From Vicinamibacterales bacterium (GTDB lineage: Bacteria; Acidobacteriota; Vicinamibacteria; Vicinamibacterales; UBA2999), in assembly GCA_041659285.1 (NCBI GenBank), contig JBAZYO010000014.1:101001-165000 (forward strand): a stretch of DNA of 64,000 nt, given 5' to 3'. The notes under the pieces were generated by a model. The model was not told where the DNA came from. It did no database searches and saw nothing but the letters and a program-made list of their open reading frames with translations. Positions within the stretch are counted from its first letter, which is position 1. Each line of letters opens with the position of its first letter. Made by a program: the position numbers and the translations under genes. Positions 47,122-54,813 of the stretch are shown here, piece by piece.

Positions 47122-47338
47122 TTTGTTGATCTCGTGATTTGGTGATTGGATGATTTGGGTTGCGGAATTTAGGAATTTAGGAATTTAGGAATTTAGGGAC
47201 TTGGACTTCGGGACTTGGGGGGATTTGTCGGCTATCCGGAATCACCCACCCCTTAAATCATCAAATCCGTGACCAAAATCATCCAATCCCGTGACCAAAA
47301 TCATCCAATCACCAACTCACGAGATCAACAAATCATCA
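47117..47338. repeat. Large inverted repeat with internal short repeats between purD and the esterase
   Basis: Arms of about 42 bases, 47117-47158 and 47296-47338, are inverted with one mismatch and one indel. The stop codons of both convergent genes lie in the arms. Inside are GGAATTTA four times in tandem (47164-47195) and a 21-base unit around GTGACCAAAATCATCCAAT twice (from 47267). It is AT-richer than its neighbours. It may end both transcripts as a very long hairpin. Confidence 0.8.
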
Positions 47339-48538
47339 AGGCGTGAGTAGCGCGTTGACCGCATCATCGATGTGGTTGCGGAAGGTGTTGGTGTTGTGGC
47401 CCTCCGGCACCTCGAGATAGGCCACCGGCGCGTTGACGCCGTCGAGCGTGGTGCGGAGGCGGCGGGCGCCGTCGATCATGGCGTCGTAGACCCCGCCGAG
47501 CACGAAGAACCGGATCGACACCGCCGACGCGCGCGCCTTTGCCTGGTTGGCAATCAGCGACGCGACCTGTTCCGGCGGCGCGATCGACGCGCACAGGCCG
47601 AACAGCGACGGGTACTCCACCGCCAGGTCCACGGCGCCATACCCGGCGAGCGAGCTGCCCAAAATGATGCGGTGGTCGGGCGCCGGAAACGTCCTGAATC
47701 GCTTGTCAACCAAGGGCACCAGCTCCGACGACATGAAGGCGCGCCACTTCGGGTTGCGCGAGTACTCCTCCTGCCGATCGCCGGGCTCCGAGAACACCGC
47801 GATTACCGGCGGAATGGCCCTTCGCGCGATCAGCCGGTCGAGCACGCGCGGGACATCCATCTTCTCGACGTAGTTAGCGCCGTCGAGCACGTAGATGACA
47901 GGATACAGCGTGTCGGTGGCGGCGGCGCCTGCCCCGAGCGCAGTCGAGGGGTAGCCGGGCGGGAGGTAGAACCACACGCGGCGTGGGCCGCCGAGCGATC
48001 GCGACGTCACCGTCTCGGCGATCAGCTCTCCGGCCGGCACCGGAGCGGTGTCGTCCACCTCCGGCTGCGCCTCCCAGAACGGCATGCGGATCTCCGAGCG
48101 CGGCCCGGCATAGGCCTGCACCGTGCGCGGGTTCAGCGGGTCGGCGACCGTGTCCTTGTCGAAGAAGAACACATACTCCGCGCGCGCGTTGGTGTACGAG
48201 GTTCCCTCGAGGTACGACCAGCTCGTGCCGTCGATCCGGGTCATCTTGCCGATCGCCATGTCGTAACCCTGCGGCGTCGCGGCCCAGGCGTTGAAGTCGC
48301 CGACAACCCGAGGCGTGACCCCGTTGACGTCCTTGGCGAAAAACACGAGGCGGGTCTGGTTTTCGATGACCGGCGTGCCGCCCTTCGCGGCCACGAAGCG
48401 TTCGACGGCGGCCTCGCGCTGATCCGAGTCGAGGTCCGGTAGCTGTCGCTTGAGCGCCGTCCACGTTTGCGGCTCGCCCGCGCAACCGATCAGGGTCAGT
48501 GCCAGCAGCACCAATAGCGCCTTAGGCACTCTTGGCAC
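47336..48538 (-). CDS. Lipoprotein enterochelin-esterase-like hydrolase
   Basis: About 400 residues from GTG 48538 (VPRVPKALLVLLALTLIGC, lipobox LIGC), which starts after a GGGGGG stretch. A longer frame to 48562 would overlap rlmN by 41 bases. An E-set/carbohydrate-binding-like domain (RVVGDFNAWAATPQGYDMAIGKMTRI) is followed by an esterase-D/enterochelin-esterase alpha/beta hydrolase: PVIYVLDGANYVEKM, nucleophile elbow GSSLAGYGAVDLAVEYP, and His in PEGHNTNTFRNH. It may cut ester bonds of siderophores or glycans at the cell surface. It is convergent with purD. Confidence 0.85.
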   Translation of the reverse strand: MPRVPKALLVLLALTLIGCAGEPQTWTALKRQLPDLDSDQREAAVERFVAAKGGTPVIENQTRLVFFAKDVNGVTPRVVGDFNAWAATPQGYDMAIGKMTRIDGTSWSYLEGTSYTNARAEYVFFFDKDTVADPLNPRTVQAYAGPRSEIRMPFWEAQPEVDDTAPVPAGELIAETVTSRSLGGPRRVWFYLPPGYPSTALGAGAAATDTLYPVIYVLDGANYVEKMDVPRVLDRLIARRAIPPVIAVFSEPGDRQEEYSRNPKWRAFMSSELVPLVDKRFRTFPAPDHRIILGSSLAGYGAVDLAVEYPSLFGLCASIAPPEQVASLIANQAKARASAVSIRFFVLGGVYDAMIDGARRLRTTLDGVNAPVAYLEVPEGHNTNTFRNHIDDAVNALLTP

Positions 48539-49583
48539 CTTTGCCCCCCTGTCCTTCGACAATCAGCTGCCCGCAGGCGGCCCGAATGTCGCGTCCCCGG
48601 CTCTTGCGCACCGACACGTTCAGCCCGCGGTCGGCCAGGATCTTCGCGAACGTGTTGATGGCCTCGTCAGATGGCCGCTCGAACGGGATGCCCGGCGCGG
48701 CGTTGAGGGGCAGCAGGTTGACCTTGGCCTTGACGCCCGACAACACCTTCACCAGCTTGCGTGCGTCCTGCGGCGAGTCGTTCACGCCGGCCAGCATCAC
48801 GTACTCGAACATGATGCGGCGGCGCTTGCTGAGCGGGAACCGCTTGCAGGCGTCGATCACGTCCTGCATCGAGTATTTCTTGTTCAAGGGCACGATCGCC
48901 GCGCGCGTTTCCTCGGTGGCGGCGTGGAGCGACACGGCCAGGTTGGGCATCAGCTCTTCGCCGGCCAGCTTGTCCATCATCGGCACCAGGCCCACGGTCG
49001 AGAGCGTGACCCGCTTCGGGTGGAGCGCCAGGCCTTCCTTCTCGTTCAGCATCCGCAACGCCTTCATCGTCGAGTCGTAGTTGTGCAGCGGCTCCCCCAT
49101 GCCCATCAGCACGATGTTGAACGACTTGTCGAGCAGGTCCAGCGACTGGGCGAGCAGCCGCACCTGTGCGGTGATCTCCGCCGCCGACAGGTTGCGAATC
49201 AGGCCCATCTTGCCGGTGAGGCAGAACGCGCAGCCCATCGCGCAGCCCACCTGCGTGGACACACAGAAGGTCTGCGCGGGCGTGTCCGGGATGAACACCG
49301 ACTCGATCAGCCGTCCATCCGCCATCTTGAGGACGAACTTCTGCGTGCCGTCTGAAGAGATGTCGCGCTTGACAATGGCCGGGATCGAGACCGTGGCCTT
49401 TTCGACCAGCGCCGCCCGCAGCTCCTGGCCCAGATCCGTCATCTGCGCGAAGTCGGTGACGCCGCGCCGCCAGATCCAGCGGTAGATCTGCTTGGCGTGA
49501 AAGCGCTTGTGGCCGAGCGACTCGACGAACGACTCGAGGTCGCTCAACTCCATGCCGGCAAGGTCCACGCGCTCTGGCGCCAT
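48522..49583 (-). CDS. rlmN: 23S rRNA (adenine-2503-C2)-methyltransferase RlmN
   Basis: 353 residues. The radical-SAM cluster is CAMGCAFC, near residue 113, followed by TGKMGLIRNLSAAEI; NIVLMGMGEPLHNYD and SLHAATEETRAAIVPLNKKY are also typical, as is CGQL with the second cysteine near the end. It methylates A2503 in 23S rRNA and a tRNA position in the cytoplasm. The stop is close to or inside the start region of the esterase gene downstream. It lies 60 bases from the next minus-strand gene. Confidence 0.96.
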   Translation of the reverse strand: MAPERVDLAGMELSDLESFVESLGHKRFHAKQIYRWIWRRGVTDFAQMTDLGQELRAALVEKATVSIPAIVKRDISSDGTQKFVLKMADGRLIESVFIPDTPAQTFCVSTQVGCAMGCAFCLTGKMGLIRNLSAAEITAQVRLLAQSLDLLDKSFNIVLMGMGEPLHNYDSTMKALRMLNEKEGLALHPKRVTLSTVGLVPMMDKLAGEELMPNLAVSLHAATEETRAAIVPLNKKYSMQDVIDACKRFPLSKRRRIMFEYVMLAGVNDSPQDARKLVKVLSGVKAKVNLLPLNAAPGIPFERPSDEAINTFAKILADRGLNVSVRKSRGRDIRAACGQLIVEGQGGKGAKSA

Positions 49584-49643
49584 CCTCCCAGTGTAGCGAA
49601 GTTGAATCTGCGGCCGTTTTGAATCTGCGGCCCGGCCATTGGC

Positions 49644-50477
49644 TTACTGCATGAAACGGGCGCGAACCGAGGCCAGCGTCCGCGTCATCGACTCGCGGGC
49701 CGTGCTGTTGACGATCGGGCGGATCAGCGCGCCGATGATGGGCGGCAGGTCGCGGCTGAGCGTCAGCGACTCAATCTCCACGATCACGCCGTCTCCCGCC
49801 TGCTGGTAGCGCCAGTAGGAGTTGAGCCGCCACATGTAACCGTGGTCGTTCCCTTCAGGAAGGGCCCGCTCCTGCGGCGTGCCGGCATTCTCGATCTCGA
49901 CGATGCGCGTCGAGATGCTGTTGCTGTAGGCGCGATCCGGCGAGAGGCGGTGGTAGTCCACGTCGTACTCGGTGTCGTAGACCACCGTCACGAACTTGGT
50001 GCGGCGCAGCCGGAGGAACACCTTCTGCGAATCCCCATCCCGCGCCACCACGCGGGACGACAGGACATCCTCCTGCTTGTGCTTGTCGGACTGCGGTTCC
50101 TGCAGCACCTTCAGCAGCAGGTCCAGCGACACCTTGGGAACGAACACGGTGCCGCGCCAGTGGTTGATCAGGCCGCCTTCGATGGCAATCTCGCTCGCCG
50201 AGTCGTCTCGCGCCACGCCGCGCGTCACCACAACCTCGCCCCGGCGCAGCGCCGCCATCGTCCTGGCCTGCTGCGCCGCCGGCTGCCGATCGATGTCGAG
50301 GAACGGGCCGGGTTCGCGCAGCTCCTTGCCGATGCGCGCCTCGACCGCGGCGACGTAGCGCGCGAAGCCTTGCGCCGTTTTCAGTTGCAGAATTGCTTCC
50401 AGCGTGTCCGCGGAAGCGGTGGTGGCGATCGCCGCCAGCCCGGCCACGACCATGGCGCGGCACACATTTCCCGTCAT
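49644..50477 (-). CDS. Secreted lipid-binding-like protein of unknown function
   Basis: 277 residues with a signal peptide (MTGNVCRAMVVAGLAAIATTASA). The body has beta strands and a closing helix in the manner of the START/SRPBCC superfamily: WRGTVFVPKVSLDLLLKVLQE, KFVTVVYDTEYDVDYHRL, YMWRLNSYWRYQQAGDGVIVEIESLTLSRDLPPIIGALIRPIVNSTARESMTRTLASVRARF. The last piece is the usual long C-terminal helix. The start overlaps the stop of the CDP-alcohol transferase gene by four bases (50474-50477), so they are coupled; it may act in membrane lipid handling. Function not known. Confidence 0.72.
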   Translation of the reverse strand: MTGNVCRAMVVAGLAAIATTASADTLEAILQLKTAQGFARYVAAVEARIGKELREPGPFLDIDRQPAAQQARTMAALRRGEVVVTRGVARDDSASEIAIEGGLINHWRGTVFVPKVSLDLLLKVLQEPQSDKHKQEDVLSSRVVARDGDSQKVFLRLRRTKFVTVVYDTEYDVDYHRLSPDRAYSNSISTRIVEIENAGTPQERALPEGNDHGYMWRLNSYWRYQQAGDGVIVEIESLTLSRDLPPIIGALIRPIVNSTARESMTRTLASVRARFMQ

Positions 50478-51148
50478 CGTCGCGTCGTCTCCTGGAGGTA
50501 CAACGCGCGCGCATTCACGCCGCTGGTGATGACAAAGGTCATGGCCATCCCGGCGATGCCAAAGATACCTCCGAGATCGAACAAACGGACCTCGAAAAGT
50601 TCAAAGGGCCTGACGATGGGAGCGGCGATCAGGGCGACGGCGCCCGCCGCCAGCACGAGGCGCAATTCGGTCGGCCCGACGCCGAGAAACGCCATCTTGA
50701 AGATGCCCCGGGCATGGGTGGCCAGGTAGGCCTCGGCCGACACCAGGAAGAACGCCGCGACGACCAGCGCGGCAATGAGCGGGCTCATGTGTCCCGACGC
50801 GGCAATTCCGGCGAACAGCATGGCGGTGCCGGCCAGGTCGATCACGTGGTCCACGTAGTAGCCGTAGCGGGGCCGCAGCTGGTTGCGGACGCGCGCGACC
50901 GTGCCGTCGAGGCTGTCGCCGAACCAGTTGAGGGCCAGACTGATGGCCACAAGGCCCGCACCAGCAACGGGATCCGACCGGGTGAGCCAGAAGGACGCGC
51001 CGGCGCCGGCCATGGCCGCCAGCCCGAGCGCCGAGAGGTGATCGGAGTGAACCCAGCGGGGCAGGCGCTCGGCAATCCAGATCAGCAGACGTTTTTCAGA
51101 CGCCGCGAGCAAGCTCTTGTGCAGACGAACGTGGGTGGCGGTTGGCAT
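50474..51148 (-). CDS. CDP-alcohol phosphatidyltransferase
   Basis: 224 residues from ATG 51148. The signature DSLDGTVARVRNQLRPRYGYYVDHVID is D-x2-D-G-x2-A-R-x8-G-x3-D-x3-D exactly. Several hydrophobic helices follow. These integral inner-membrane enzymes move a phosphoalcohol onto or from CDP-diacylglycerol or CDP-linked alcohols; the acceptor cannot be read from sequence. The start codon lies in the stem of an inverted repeat (51146-51174) with the GGGAG ribosome site in the loop. It overlaps the next gene's start. Confidence 0.9.
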   Translation of the reverse strand: MPTATHVRLHKSLLAASEKRLLIWIAERLPRWVHSDHLSALGLAAMAGAGASFWLTRSDPVAGAGLVAISLALNWFGDSLDGTVARVRNQLRPRYGYYVDHVIDLAGTAMLFAGIAASGHMSPLIAALVVAAFFLVSAEAYLATHARGIFKMAFLGVGPTELRLVLAAGAVALIAAPIVRPFELFEVRLFDLGGIFGIAGMAMTFVITSGVNARALYLQETTRR

Positions 51149-51174
51149 TTCGAAATCTCCCTCACTTCGAAATG
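51146..51174 (-). promoter_or_regulatory. Start-codon hairpin of the CDP-alcohol transferase mRNA
   Basis: On the minus strand CATTTCGAA and TTCGAAATG are perfect 9-bp arms. The ATG is the last three bases of the second arm and GGGAGA lies in the 11-base loop. Closing the stem would hide the start. Confidence 0.5.
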
Positions 51175-51204
51175 TGCAAATGGCGCCCAAAGCGGCTCAA
51201 GTGA

Positions 51205-51210
51205 TATGAT
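51205..51210 (+). promoter_or_regulatory. Candidate -10 box for the M16 peptidase gene
   Basis: TATGAT 52 bases before the start at 51262; the -35 is poor. Confidence 0.3.
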
Positions 51211-51261
51211 CTCGAAGTAACTCTTTCTGCCGTAACCACTTAATCTGCGGCAGGTTCCCAC

Positions 51262-52530
51262 GTGTCCGAGCCCAATATCCGTCGCGCCGTGCTTGCCAAC
51301 GGTGTCCGTCTTGCCACCGAGCGGATGCCGCACGTGCGATCGGTGGCCATCGGCATCTGGCTCACCCGCGGGTCGCGTCATGAACCGCCGGAGAACATGG
51401 GCATCGCGCACTTCGTCGAGCACATGCTCTTCAAGGGCACGCCCACGCGATCCGCGGAAGAAATTGCGCAGCAGGTGGATTCGATCGGCGGCCAGATCGA
51501 CGCCTTCACCTCGAAGGAATACGCCGGCTACTACCTGAAGGTGCTCGACGAGCACCTGCCGCTCGCCGTCGAGATTCTCGCCGACCTGATCAGCAACCCG
51601 CTGTTCGACGAAGAGGACATCGAGAAAGAGAAGAAGGTCATTCTCGAAGAGATCAAGATGGTCGAGGACACCCCCGACGATCTGGTCCACGAAATCTTCG
51701 CGGAAGGCTTCTGGTTCGACCATCCGCTGGGCCGCCCCATTCTCGGCACGCCGGCCAGCGTCCAGGCCCTCGATCGCGCCACGCTCAAGCGCTACTTCGC
51801 CAACACCTACGTCGCCGGGAACTTCGTCGTCGTCGCGGTCGGCAACCTCGAGCACGACAACGTGCAGGGCCTGCTCGAGCGCGCGCTGGCGAACATTCCG
51901 CATCACGGCCCGGCCGCGGAGCAGACGGCGCCGGTCGTCGCGTCCACGATCCAGATCCGGAAGAAGGAGCTCGAACAGAGCCACGTCGTGTTCGGCACGC
52001 CGGCCCTCCCGCAGCACCATCCGGAACGCTACGCGGGCTACGCGCTCAACACGACGCTGGGTGGTTCCATGAGCTCGCGCCTGTTCCAGAACGTCCGCGA
52101 GAAGCGCGGGCTGGCCTACGCGGTGTTTTCAGGACTCTCGGCCTACCAGGACTCCGGCGCCTTGAGCATTTATGCCGGCTGCTCCAACTCCGCGGTGGCC
52201 GAGCTGATCGACGTGGTGGTCGCCGAGATTCGCCAGATGAAGGCCGGTGGCCTCGACCCGGTGGAGTTGCGGCGCGCCAAGGATCATCTCAAGGGCTCGC
52301 TGATGCTCGGGCTCGAAAGCACGTCGAGCCGGATGTCGCACCTCGCCCGGCAGGAAATGTACCGGGACCGCACCGACGGCCTCGATGAGATGCTGGCGTC
52401 GATCGAGCGCGTGACGGCAGAGGACGTGCTGAGGCTGGCCGATCGCTTTTTCGTCAATGGGTCGCTCGCGGTTACCGTGCTCGGGAACGTGAACGGCCTG
52501 AAGGTTACACAGGACAGCTTGGCACTATGA
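51262..52530 (+). CDS. M16-family zinc metallopeptidase (processing-peptidase-like)
   Basis: 422 residues. The inverted zinc motif HFVEHMLFKGT (H-x2-E-H) lies near residue 50, and the third ligand in EEIKMVEDTPDDLVHEIFAEGFW near 130. The C-terminal half is the inactive M16 repeat (SHVVFGTPALPQHHPERYAGYALNTTLGGSMSSRLFQNVREKRGLAYAVFSG). This is the one-protein two-domain layout of bacterial PepR/YmxG-type processing peptidases. It starts with GTG 51262. It is the first gene before the pur cluster, 36 bases ahead of purB. Confidence 0.95.
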   Translation: MSEPNIRRAVLANGVRLATERMPHVRSVAIGIWLTRGSRHEPPENMGIAHFVEHMLFKGTPTRSAEEIAQQVDSIGGQIDAFTSKEYAGYYLKVLDEHLPLAVEILADLISNPLFDEEDIEKEKKVILEEIKMVEDTPDDLVHEIFAEGFWFDHPLGRPILGTPASVQALDRATLKRYFANTYVAGNFVVVAVGNLEHDNVQGLLERALANIPHHGPAAEQTAPVVASTIQIRKKELEQSHVVFGTPALPQHHPERYAGYALNTTLGGSMSSRLFQNVREKRGLAYAVFSGLSAYQDSGALSIYAGCSNSAVAELIDVVVAEIRQMKAGGLDPVELRRAKDHLKGSLMLGLESTSSRMSHLARQEMYRDRTDGLDEMLASIERVTAEDVLRLADRFFVNGSLAVTVLGNVNGLKVTQDSLAL

Positions 52531-52565
52531 GGGCGCAACGCTGATGGCTGAGGGTCGAAGCTGAC

Positions 52566-53861
52566 ATGATTCAGCGTTACACCAACCCCGAAATGGGTCG
52601 CATCTGGAGCGAGCAGCGCAAGTACGAAAGCTGGCTCCAGGTGGAAATCGCGGCGGCCGAGGCCATGGCCGAGGCCGGCATCATCCCCGTCGAGGCGGCC
52701 CGGGACCTGCGGGCGAAGGGCGCCTTCGACATCGCACGCATCGACGAAATCGAGAAGGTCACCCAGCACGACGTCATCGCCTTCACCACCTCGGTGGCCG
52801 AGAAGGTCGGGCCGTCGGCCCGCTGGCTCCACTTCGGCCTCACCTCATCCGACGTCGTGGACACCGCGCAGGCGCTGCAGATGGTCGAAGCCTGCGACCT
52901 CATCCTGAAAGACATGGCGGGACTTGCCGAGGCCATCAAGATCCGCGCCGCCGAGCACAAGCACACGCCGATGATCGGGCGGACGCACGGCGTGCATGCC
53001 GAGGTGATGACCTTCGGCTTGAAGCTGGCGCTGTGGTACGCCGACCTCGGCCGCTCGGTCGAGCGCGTGCGGCGGGCGCGCGACGGCGTGCGCGTCGGCA
53101 TGATTTCGGGCGCCGTCGGCACGTTTGCGCATCTCGATCCCTCGATCGAGGAGGCGGTCTGTCGCCGGCTCGGCCTCGAGCCGGACGCGGTGTCGTCGCA
53201 GGTGATCCAGCGCGATCGCCACGCCGAGCTGATGAGCGCGATGGCCATCACCGCCGCCACGCTCGAGAAGTTCGCGCTCGAGATTCGCGGCCTGCAGAAG
53301 ACCGAGATCGGCGAGGTCGAAGAGCCGTTCGGCAAGGGGCAGAAGGGCTCGTCGGCGATGCCGCACAAGCGCAACCCGATCGGCTGCGAGCAGATCGTCG
53401 GCCTGGCCCGCCTGCTGCGCGGCAACGCCATGGCCGCCTTCGAGAACGTGGCGCTGTGGCACGAACGCGACATCTCGCACTCGTCGGTCGAGCGCGTGAT
53501 CCTGCCCGACAGCTTCATCGCCCTCGATCACATGCTCCGCCGCTTTACCCGCATCGTGACCGGCATGGTGGTGTATCCCGGGCGCATGCTCGAGAACCTG
53601 AACCGCTCGCGCGGCGTGGTGTTTTCGGGGCAGGTCCTGCTGGAGCTGGCGCGCCACGGCGTCTCGCGCGAGCAGGCCTACGAGTGGGTGCAGCGCAACG
53701 CCATGCGCTCGTTCCACGAGCACACCGACTTCAAGCCGCTGCTGCTGGCCGATGACGACATCGGCAAGGTGCTGCCGGCGGCCGAGATTGAAAAGGCGTT
53801 CGACTTGAAGGAGCAGCTCCGCAACGTCGACACCGTGTTTTCACGTGTCTTTGGAGGATAA
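52566..53861 (+). CDS. purB: Adenylosuccinate lyase
   Basis: 431 residues. The fumarase/aspartase-family signature GSSAMPHKRNP carries the catalytic loop; RTHGVHAEVMTFGLKLALWY and FGLTSSDVVDTAQAL are also conserved. It cuts SAICAR and adenylosuccinate, releasing fumarate, in the IMP and AMP branches. Starts at ATG 52566 (MIQRYTNPEMGRIW). It leads the purB-purS-purQ-purL run, three bases before purS. Confidence 0.97.
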   Translation: MIQRYTNPEMGRIWSEQRKYESWLQVEIAAAEAMAEAGIIPVEAARDLRAKGAFDIARIDEIEKVTQHDVIAFTTSVAEKVGPSARWLHFGLTSSDVVDTAQALQMVEACDLILKDMAGLAEAIKIRAAEHKHTPMIGRTHGVHAEVMTFGLKLALWYADLGRSVERVRRARDGVRVGMISGAVGTFAHLDPSIEEAVCRRLGLEPDAVSSQVIQRDRHAELMSAMAITAATLEKFALEIRGLQKTEIGEVEEPFGKGQKGSSAMPHKRNPIGCEQIVGLARLLRGNAMAAFENVALWHERDISHSSVERVILPDSFIALDHMLRRFTRIVTGMVVYPGRMLENLNRSRGVVFSGQVLLELARHGVSREQAYEWVQRNAMRSFHEHTDFKPLLLADDDIGKVLPAAEIEKAFDLKEQLRNVDTVFSRVFGG

Positions 53862-53864
53862 CGA

Positions 53865-54107
53865 ATGCGTGCCCGTGTCTATGTGACCCTGAAACCCTCG
53901 GTGTTCGATCCACAGGGCCGCGTGGTGGCTGACGCGCTCGTCACGCTCGGCTACCAGGACGTGCAGGACGTGCGGCAAGGCAAGTTCTTCGAGGTCGAGC
54001 TCGCTGCCGCCGACGCCGCCACGGCCAAGGCCCGGGTCACCGAGATGGCCGACAAGCTGCTCGCCAACCCGGTAATCGAGAGCTATCGCGTCGAGGTCTT
54101 CGAATGA
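53865..54107 (+). CDS. purS: Phosphoribosylformylglycinamidine synthase, PurS subunit
   Basis: 80 residues with the PurS fold (RVYVTLKPSVFDPQGRVVADALVTLGY, LLANPVIESYRVEVFE). It is the small subunit that bridges PurQ and PurL. Its ATG is three bases after purB, and its stop overlaps purQ by four bases. Confidence 0.95.
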   Translation: MRARVYVTLKPSVFDPQGRVVADALVTLGYQDVQDVRQGKFFEVELAAADAATAKARVTEMADKLLANPVIESYRVEVFE

Positions 54108-54805
54108 AGTTCTCGGTCGTCGTGTTTCCCGGGTCGAACTCGGACTACGACGCGTTCTACGCCGCCTCGCACGTGCTCGGGGAAGACGCCGCGCTGGTGT
54201 GGCACAAGGACACCGACCTGCAGGGCGCCGACGTGGTGATTCTCCCCGGCGGCTTCGCCCACGGCGATTACCTGCGCACCGGCGCCATCGCCCGCTTCTC
54301 GCCGATCATGGGGGCGGTGAAGGCGTTCGCCGACCGCGGCGGCCCGGTCCTCGGCATCTGCAATGGCTTCCAGGTGCTGCTCGAGGCCGGGCTGCTGCCC
54401 GGCGCCATGGTCCGTAACGATCGCATCAAGTTCGTGTCGAAGATGGTGCCGGTCCGCGTCGAGCAGACCGACACGCCCTTCACGGTGGCGTGCGCGTCGA
54501 AGCAGGTCCTGCACATGCCGGTGGCGCACGGCGAAGGCAACTACTACGCCGACCCCGAGACCCTCGCCGCGCTCGAGGCCAATCGCCAGGTCGTGTTCCG
54601 CTATTCGAACGCCGCCGGCGAGGTGTCGCCGGCGAGCAACATCAACGGGTCGCTCAACAACATTGCCGGCATCTGCAACCGGCAACGCAACGTGGTCGGG
54701 CTGATGCCTCATCCCGAACGAGCCACGGAAGCGCAGCTGGGGAGCGCGGACGGCCGCGTCATCCTGGCGTCGGCGGTAAAAGCACTCGCATCTCTCTCGA
54801 GGTAA
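54104..54805 (+). CDS. purQ: Phosphoribosylformylglycinamidine synthase, PurQ glutaminase subunit
   Basis: 233 residues. The class-I glutamine amidotransferase nucleophile is in GICNGFQVLLEAGLLPG, with His and Glu in GLMPHPERATEA. PurQ gives ammonia to PurL to form FGAM. ATGA overlap with purS at the start; the stop is eight bases before purL. Confidence 0.97.
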   Translation: MKFSVVVFPGSNSDYDAFYAASHVLGEDAALVWHKDTDLQGADVVILPGGFAHGDYLRTGAIARFSPIMGAVKAFADRGGPVLGICNGFQVLLEAGLLPGAMVRNDRIKFVSKMVPVRVEQTDTPFTVACASKQVLHMPVAHGEGNYYADPETLAALEANRQVVFRYSNAAGEVSPASNINGSLNNIAGICNRQRNVVGLMPHPERATEAQLGSADGRVILASAVKALASLSR

Positions 54806-54813
54806 CGGCACCG

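Noticed and set aside
47164..47195. Four tandem GGAATTTA units as a CRISPR-like array
   Set aside because: Units are 8 bases with no spacers and there are no cas genes nearby.
54490..54813. Longer N-terminus for PurL starting at 54490
   Set aside because: It overlaps purQ almost wholly and gives an Arg-rich non-family sequence; GTG 54814 gives the PurL start.
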